From contig NC_065875.1 of the NCBI RefSeq assembly GCF_933775445.1, positions 18,971,555 to 19,035,554 on the forward strand: a stretch of DNA of 64,000 nt, read 5' to 3'. The stretch is from Argentina anserina (lineage: Eukaryota; Streptophyta; Magnoliopsida; Rosales; Rosaceae). A program made the position numbers and the translations under genes. Within the stretch, counting starts at the first letter, position 1. Every line of letters starts with the position of its first letter. Shown here one piece after another: positions 58,373 through 64,000 of this stretch. Under the pieces are notes generated by a model. That model searched no databases. It had not been told where the DNA came from and worked only from the letters and a program-made list of their open reading frames with translations.

Positions 58373-59254
58373 CAAGTTAAGTGAAGTTTGGTTATGGCAT
58401 CGTCGCTTAGGGCATCCATATTTTAGTGTTATGAAACAATCCATGCCTACTTTGTTTATTAGTGTCGATGCGTCTTCTTTACGTTGTGAGACATGTGTTT
58501 TGGGTAAAAGTCATCGTTCTACTTATTCCCCTAGTTATTCTAATAAATGTATTCTTCCTTTTGAATTAATTCATTCTGATGTTTGGGGGCCCTCCAAAGA
58601 GTCTACTGTGTCAGGGATGCGGTATTATGTGTCATTTATTGATGATTGTACCCGTCTTTCGTGGATTGTTCTCCTCAAAACTAAAGTTGAAGTTTTTCCG
58701 GCTTTTCAAGCCTTCTATACCAATGTTCAAACACAGTATAATGCCACAATTAGAGTTCTTCGTTCTGACAATTGGGGGAATATGTGAATCCTGCCTTTCA
58801 GGAGTTCTGTAACACACACAAAATTGTTCATCAAACAACGTGTCCTTACACACCTGAGCATAATGGAGTTTCTGAAAGAAAAAATCGGCATTTACTTGAT
58901 ATGGCTCGGTGTATTCTTTTTAGTGCCCATATGCCTAAGTACCTTTGGGGTGATGCTGTCCTCACTTCCGCCCATGTCATTAATCGTCTTCCCTCTCGTG
59001 TCTTTCAGGGGAAAGTTCTATATGAGGTGCTTGCATCTCATGTCTCATTACCCTCTTTTCATAATCTTCCTGCCCGTGTTTTCGGTTGTGTTGCTTTTGT
59101 CCATCTTCCAAAACACCACCGGTCTAAATTAGATGCCCGGACAGTTAAATGTGTGTTCGTTGGGTATGGAGAACATCAGAAAGGGTACCGCTGCGATCAT
59201 CCACCTACCAGGAAGTACTATGTTACTATGGATGTTACTTCTTTGAGGACATGA
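58264..59254 (+). pseudogene. Copia B integrase region
   Basis: The first part (to 58787) has the zinc-binding WLWHRRLGHP..CETC, then the catalytic core with HSDVWGP and RSDNWG (two acidic residues). A frame change directly after the second Asp moves the reading to 58772-59254, which has PYTPEHNGVSERKNRHLLDM (the catalytic Glu), then HMPKYLWGDAV and VKCVFVGYGEHQKGYRC. A stop at 59252-59254 ends it. The gap 59255-59591 has stops in the linker region before RT. Confidence 0.85.
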
Positions 59255-59591
59255 GCTATTTTGCCTCTTCTGATATGCTCTTCAGGGGGAGAATTCATAT
59301 TTTGAAGCGCTGTATCCTGGAGAGGGGGAGACAAGTAAGCCAGTAGATATAGTGACAGGTTCTATTGAGATTACCAATATGTCAGCTACACATGCACCAC
59401 CGGATGATTCCGACAGTGAAGTCACTCTAGAGATTCAGGAACCAGAAGCTGACAGCACAAAAGCCCCTCATGCCTCCCCTACTGTTGTTTATACCCCTGA
59501 CCAACGTTCCCCTGGTACATAAGATCACTCACCTAAGGTTAGTCATTATATTGGGGCTAATACTAGTGAAGCTAATAATAGACAATATGTC

Positions 59592-60926
59592 TTGCCAAAT
59601 AGGTCTAATCGAGGTCAGCCAACAAGAAAATATGAACCTACCCTTCAGGCTAAAGCTAAGTACCATGTGGCAAATTTTATGTCTACCAAAAGATTGTCTA
59701 AGTCATATGAATCATTTGTGAATCAAATTTTTACTGTATCAATACCTAACAAAGTACAGGATGCATTGGGAGATACAAAATGGATGAAAGCGATGGAGGA
59801 AGAGATGGAAGCATTACAGAAGAACAACACTTGGGAGCTTGTACCTCCACCACATGGCAAGAAGACCGTGGGATGTCGTTGGGTGTTTACAGTGAAGCAT
59901 AATCCAGATGGATCAGTAAGCCGATATAAAGCACGCCTAGTAGCAAAAGGGTTCACCCAAACATATGGCATAGACCATGATGAGACATTTGCACCAGTTG
60001 CAAAGATGAATACTATTCGGGTATTGCTCTCTTTTGCTGCTATCTTAAACTGGCCACTTAGACAGTTTGATGTTAAAAATGCATTCCTTCATGGAGAACT
60101 TACAGAGGAAGTATATATGGATCTTCCTCCTGGTTATGTGGCAGCTTCTCCAGAAAACTTTGTATGCAGATTGAGAAAATCTTTGTATGGTCTTAAACAA
60201 TCTCCTCGTGCTTGGTTTGGAAGATTTTCACAATTCATGAGGAAAATTGGCTACATGCAGAGTAATTCAGAGCACACATTATTTCTCAAACACCAACAAG
60301 GGAATGTAACAGCCCTAATCATATATGTTGACGATATGGTAGTTACTGGTAATGATACTATTGAGGTGGACAGATTACAAAAGCAGCTAGCCACAGAGTT
60401 TGAGATGAAGGACCTAGTTACACTCAAGTACTTCTTGGGCATTGAGGTAGCCCGGGGAAGTGATGGTATCTATTTGTGTCAAAAGAAGTACATCCTTGAT
60501 CTACTAACGAAGACAGGTATGTTAGATTGCACTCCAATTGATACTCCTATTGAGCAGAACCATCGGTTAGCAGAGTACCCAGAACAAGTGCCCACTGACA
60601 AGACTCGTTATCAAAGGCTAGTCGGACGCCTGATTTATTTGTCACATACCAGGCCAGATGTTGCGTATGCAGTAAGTGTAGTGAGTCAGTTCATGCATAA
60701 TCCGAGTGTAGATCACATGGATGCTGTTGTGAGGATTTTGAGGTACTTGAAGTCAGCTCCAGGGAGAGGAGTAATGTTTTCTAACCACAACAATATCCTT
60801 GAGATTTGTGGCTTCACAGATGCAGACTGGGCTGGAAATATTACAGATCGGAGACCACATCATGATACTTTACCTTTGTTGGAGGTAATCTTGTTACGTA
60901 GAGGAGTAAGAAACAAAATGTGGTAG
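59592..60926 (+). CDS. Copia B reverse transcriptase with start of RNase H
   Basis: A 444-codon open frame. The words WELVPPPHGKKTVGCRWVFT, KARLVAKGFTQTYGIDHDETF, LRQFDVKNAFLHGELTEEVY, SLYGLKQSPRAWF and the catalytic YVDD (60323-60334) are all present, then KYFLGIEVARGSDGIYLCQK and RPDVAYAVSVVSQFMHNPS. RNase H begins CGFTDADWAGNITD near 60810 and is cut by a frame change near 60860. The RT itself looks intact. Confidence 0.92.
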   Translation: MPNRSNRGQPTRKYEPTLQAKAKYHVANFMSTKRLSKSYESFVNQIFTVSIPNKVQDALGDTKWMKAMEEEMEALQKNNTWELVPPPHGKKTVGCRWVFTVKHNPDGSVSRYKARLVAKGFTQTYGIDHDETFAPVAKMNTIRVLLSFAAILNWPLRQFDVKNAFLHGELTEEVYMDLPPGYVAASPENFVCRLRKSLYGLKQSPRAWFGRFSQFMRKIGYMQSNSEHTLFLKHQQGNVTALIIYVDDMVVTGNDTIEVDRLQKQLATEFEMKDLVTLKYFLGIEVARGSDGIYLCQKKYILDLLTKTGMLDCTPIDTPIEQNHRLAEYPEQVPTDKTRYQRLVGRLIYLSHTRPDVAYAVSVVSQFMHNPSVDHMDAVVRILRYLKSAPGRGVMFSNHNNILEICGFTDADWAGNITDRRPHHDTLPLLEVILLRRGVRNKMW

Positions 60927-61280
60927 CTCGATCTAGTGCTGAAGCAAAATACAGAGGTATGGCTCAGGGAGTGTGCGAGTTGTTATGGCTTAGGAATTTG
61001 CTACAAGATTTGGGTGTTAAACCTAAGTGTGCTATACAGTTGTACTGTGACAACAAGGCAGCTATTGATATTTCACAGAATTTGTGCAGCATGATCGTAC
61101 AAAACATGTAGAGGTTGATCGCCACTTTATAAAGGAGAAGCTAGATGCTAAGATCATATGTTTTCCGTTTGTTCCTACAGAATAGCAACTTGCGGATATA
61201 CTCACAAAAGGAGTGTCTAAGAAGGTCTTTTATGACTCACTTAGCAAGTTGGGCATGGTTGATATGTATGCGCCAACTTG
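60855..61280 (+). pseudogene. Copia B RNase H remnant
   Basis: Continues the RNase H in other frames: VVARSSAEAKYRGMAQGVCE, LRNLLQDLGVKPKCAIQLYC, DNKAAIDIS, then DRTKHVEVDRHFIKEKLDAK and LADILTKGVSKKVFYDSLSK, ending MYAPT. A TAG replaces a residue near 61183. It ends at the polypurine tract before the 3' LTR. Confidence 0.85.
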
Positions 61281-61494
61281 AGGGGGAGTGTTATCGTGAG
61301 TTAGGAGCTGGAACAGCTGTGTTGAAGAGCTGGTAAAGCATAAGCATGGTAGTGCTAACAGCTAGATTTAATCATTAGGATTAGTGCTATACAACAACAC
61401 AATATTATTCAATCTTTCCTATAAATAGATAGCTTAGCTTGTATCAATTCAACACATCAATAACAATCAATATAGCAACTTATTCTACTCATGC

Positions 61495-62186
61495 ATGATG
61501 TTAGCACATATGTTTTATCACGAAAACTCATGTTCATTTTTCACGTTTCACATGTTGTTTTCTACCTAAATAACTTTGGTACCACTATGTGGCAATACAT
61601 AAATAATGGTTTGATACTTGTTTTCAGAAATGTAATTTCGATCTACTTATATTTATCGAGAAAGTAATCATGCAGTACGTGCCTTAATTACCTACTCTTA
61701 CCTTTCTTTAATTGGTTTAACTTCGTGAGATTTTTTCATGAATTCATTATTTCTTATGGTCGATTAATTGGTCGTATTGGACTTCTTAACTTCGATTCCG
61801 ATTCTAGTTGAATTTTTCTTCTATTTTCATTGTATGGTGTGTTTTACACAAGACGGACCAGTAATTCAAAGACTTTCGCATGCTTTCACAGGGTTGTGTA
61901 GCGAGTTGTCCTATGACATGATGCAAGTGATGCAACAAGCAGATCGATCGATATAAATTTTCATTTAGATGGTACCATCTATAAAATATTGATAGAAAGA
62001 TATTACATAGTTAGCTTGATAAATAAGAAAAACAAATAAAAGCTCAACACGTACATAAGAAAACGTAAACAAAATAACATGCATAAAATATAACATCTAG
62101 TCCGTCGACATTGAACTCAGGACCTACTACAATCATTCAAGGGAAAAGTACTTAATTTTTGTGAAAATATACTTTAACTTATGCTT
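61495..62186. other. Intergenic region
   Basis: About 690 AT-rich bases between copia B and the stop codon of the BAHD gene. They would follow the ODC pseudogene in the ancestral order. No gene recognised; short open frames only. Confidence 0.5.
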
Positions 62187-63623
62187 CTATCTCTTTCTAA
62201 AAACCTTGAGAGCTAAACCAAATAATTTAACGGAACCTGAACCCCATCTAAGTGGTTTAGTTTGTGCACTAGGCTTCTTGATCATACTCGATTGGTTGCG
62301 GGTGTGTATGTTTGCCGTTGTGATTGCCTTAGGAGTTAGGCTTAAGCTGGAACTGACCCAACTCGAGCGCAATCGTTTGAGAAACTCGTTGTCACTTTCG
62401 AGTTTGCTCAAGACTTCATCGGTTGAAGAGATGGTTGCCTCTATTCCATCACCATCCTTGGTGTCAAAGAAAACAACAACATTGTCGAATTCGAGTCCCG
62501 GTATTCCCATTGATACCCATGATGGTCTTCCCCAACCAAAATCGTTATCATACAAAGGAAAATGACACAAACTAGAGAAGAGAGATGTAATGCTACTACC
62601 ATCACTAGTCCTATGAACATCATGACCCTGCTGTAGTTTTTTTATATAACTCTTATCTATTTTTCTTACTGCTTCTCGAACCTGCTTGGCAAGGCCATAA
62701 CATTCTTCCTTAGTATTCAACAAAGAAGGAGTTGAATCAGCAAGACTGATTACATTTCCGTAAGTGCGTGGCGACAAAGGTGGATCAAACTTGCGACGCA
62801 AGTTCACAACATGGCTGACGATGTGTGACTTCTTATGATCAGGAATACCATTATCCTTAGTGACCGCCACAAGACGGCTCCAGATGAAAGCCGTCAAGGT
62901 CTCGATGCGTGTTGGCCTTTCTCCTTCCACATATTTTTCTCTGAGATGCTCAATGTTAGAGGCATCAAACACAAACCTCTTTGTCATTTTGTTCTTTGCG
63001 AGACCAACGCTCGTCTCTGCAAGCAACTTGGGTGGGAACAGTATGGCAGAAATGAATTCTGGACGGTGGATTACGGCTTGGTGATCTCCCAAGGCTCGTC
63101 GAGCTGTGGCTGCCCAAGCTTTGGTGAACATGAGCATGGATAACCCATCTGAAACCTTGTGAGAAATGCATTGACCAATAGCAAACCCTCCGCATTCAAA
63201 GACGTTGAGCTGGACCCCAAGCGGGATTTTATGTTCGCTATCATCAAGTTCAAACGGAACCAACTTAGGGAGTTCATCGGGGATTGGATTGGCAAGAATG
63301 TCAGAGAGTTTACAGTTTTTGACGTGAGCTTCAAGGAAAGGAACGCCCTGGTCGCTGCAGTCTACATGCAGGTTGTCATGGACTCGACCTGCTAAGGGAT
63401 AAAAGAGGGCTAAGACTTCAGCTAACGACTTCTTAAGGTGCTTGGAAATTTCTGTGATGTTGGGTTGTGCCTTGCCATTGAATTCAAAAAAGAGGATCAG
63501 AGAAATATACATTTTGGGAGATGAGATTTGATCAAGAAAGGAAAACTGATAATATTGAAGATGATCAGGGGTTGGAAAAAAAGGTTTGATAATTTTCCTG
63601 GAGATTACTTGCACTTCAAGCAT
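62187..63623 (-). CDS. BAHD acyltransferase, vinorine synthase-like
   Basis: A single exon of 478 codons from ATG at 63621-63623. The catalytic HKVSD (HxxxD) is at residues 155-159 and the structural DFGWG at 361-365. The N-terminus (KIIKPFFPTPDHLQYYQFSFLD), FYPLAGRV and YGNVISLA fit the vinorine synthase/alcohol acyltransferase group. Such cytosolic enzymes move acyl groups from acyl-CoA to alcohols or amines; the substrate cannot be told. Family members usually end soon after the DNEFLK word, here near residue 419. This protein runs on for about 59 residues of Ser/Lys/Arg-rich sequence ending KVFRKR, suggesting a lost stop or frameshift near the C-terminus. Both key motifs are intact, so activity is plausible. 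Confidence 0.92.
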   Translation of the reverse strand: MLEVQVISRKIIKPFFPTPDHLQYYQFSFLDQISSPKMYISLILFFEFNGKAQPNITEISKHLKKSLAEVLALFYPLAGRVHDNLHVDCSDQGVPFLEAHVKNCKLSDILANPIPDELPKLVPFELDDSEHKIPLGVQLNVFECGGFAIGQCISHKVSDGLSMLMFTKAWAATARRALGDHQAVIHRPEFISAILFPPKLLAETSVGLAKNKMTKRFVFDASNIEHLREKYVEGERPTRIETLTAFIWSRLVAVTKDNGIPDHKKSHIVSHVVNLRRKFDPPLSPRTYGNVISLADSTPSLLNTKEECYGLAKQVREAVRKIDKSYIKKLQQGHDVHRTSDGSSITSLFSSLCHFPLYDNDFGWGRPSWVSMGIPGLEFDNVVVFFDTKDGDGIEATISSTDEVLSKLESDNEFLKRLRSSWVSSSLSLTPKAITTANIHTRNQSSMIKKPSAQTKPLRWGSGSVKLFGLALKVFRKR

Positions 63624-63717
63624 GATTCCAGTCGGCTATATATGGATCTCCTGATGAACTCGATCGAGTATTAAAAGTTGTGTTTTTTTGTGTGCTTACC
63701 TTTCTGTACGTGATCCA

Positions 63718-63725
63718 ATTTATAC
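63718..63725 (-). promoter_or_regulatory. TATA box of the BAHD gene
   Basis: TATAAATT on the minus strand about 95 bases before the start codon, a usual distance. A closer TATATA (63636-63642) is too near the ATG to be the core element. Confidence 0.5.
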
Positions 63726-64000
63726 ACATAGTCAAGATGATTTGTTAGTTTATGGCCGGCATGTGATCGCACATGACCATGTCGCTAAATCGCTAATTGG
63801 GCGATCGATGAAGTACTATTGACCTATTGGGTAATAGATTTTTTTCACGTCAATGCATATGGAGGTACGCCGGTGCTACATGCCTACATTACATTAAGCT
63901 ATCTAATGACAAGAGTCAACATCAAAGGAAAAAAACATGGGAAGAATTGTCGAATGATGACCATAACTAACATCAAAGGAAATAAATATGACAAGGAAAA
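63726..64000. other. Upstream DNA of the BAHD gene
   Basis: Promoter-side DNA. AACATCAAAGGAAA.AAA occurs twice (near 63918 and 63969). No gene seen. Confidence 0.4.

Larger units (their letters stand above)
56068..61489 (+). mobile_element. Ty1/copia element B, full length, recently inserted
   Basis: 5422 bp flanked by CATGC (56063-56067 and 61490-61494). LTRs 56068-56268 and 61289-61489 are 201 bp each and differ at three positions by my comparison. They start TGTTATCG and end ..TCTACT; the primer site TGGTATCAGAGC begins at 56269 directly after the LTR, and AACTTGAGGGGGAG precedes the 3' LTR. The body has leader, gag, protease, integrase, RT and RNase H in copia order. Frame changes near 58250, 58780, 59260 and 60860 and a stop in RNase H near 61183 make this copy inactive. 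Confidence 0.95.

Noticed and set aside
1..64000. A new defence, secondary-metabolite or other multi-gene system
   Set aside because: Neighbouring genes belong to unrelated pathways and face different ways. The only dense structure is nested transposons around a dead ODC gene. I could not support a novel system.

Overview
The window is nuclear DNA of a flowering plant. The genes have short exons with GT-AG introns, the intergenic DNA is AT-rich, and the non-genic DNA is dominated by plant LTR retrotransposons and small hAT-like elements. The gene set (HYH-type bZIP, pectin acetylesterase, NPF4 transporter, PIG-O, F-box/kelch, rhomboid RBL14, MATH-domain genes, vinorine synthase-like BAHD) is a eudicot set. 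A rosid, perhaps Rosaceae, is plausible, but that is only an impression from similarity and no marker here proves it.

Left half (1-32 kb) is gene-bearing. In order: a truncated hAT-like element and the first coding exon of an unknown minus-strand gene; a fragment of dehydroquinate dehydratase/shikimate dehydrogenase that runs into a minisatellite; a four-exon HYH-like bZIP gene (+); a 12-exon pectin acetylesterase (-); a six-exon NPF4-type transporter (-) with a GC-AG intron; a 20-exon GPI ethanolamine phosphate transferase 3 (-); an F-box/kelch gene (-) whose start codon appears to be split by an intron; and a rhomboid-like gene (+). Exon sums of the five multi-exon genes HYH, PAE, NPF, PIG-O and RBL14 are exact multiples of three. 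The F-box/kelch sum is too, given the inferred split start.

Middle (32.5-39 kb) holds two decayed, directly repeated copies of a MATH-domain gene (both minus). A copia remnant and several small transposons separate them. One small element sits inside the last exon of copy A, and copy B keeps the empty site.

Right part (39.5-61.5 kb) is a retrotransposon cluster: a 6.8-kb LTR element with no recognisable pol, a 2.3-kb gag-only short LTR element, a copia element (A) carrying a nested 2.4-kb solo LTR, and a younger full-length copia element (B). An ornithine decarboxylase pseudogene is buried in it: copia A is inserted shortly after its putative start codon and copia B lies just past its 3' end. 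A single-exon BAHD acyltransferase (-) closes the window.

I see no CRISPR, prophage, toxin or defence locus and no evidence of a new multi-gene system. The most interesting signals are the datable nesting of transposons, the related hAT-like families with contrasting subterminal motif arrays, the silenced ODC locus, and a few odd gene structures.
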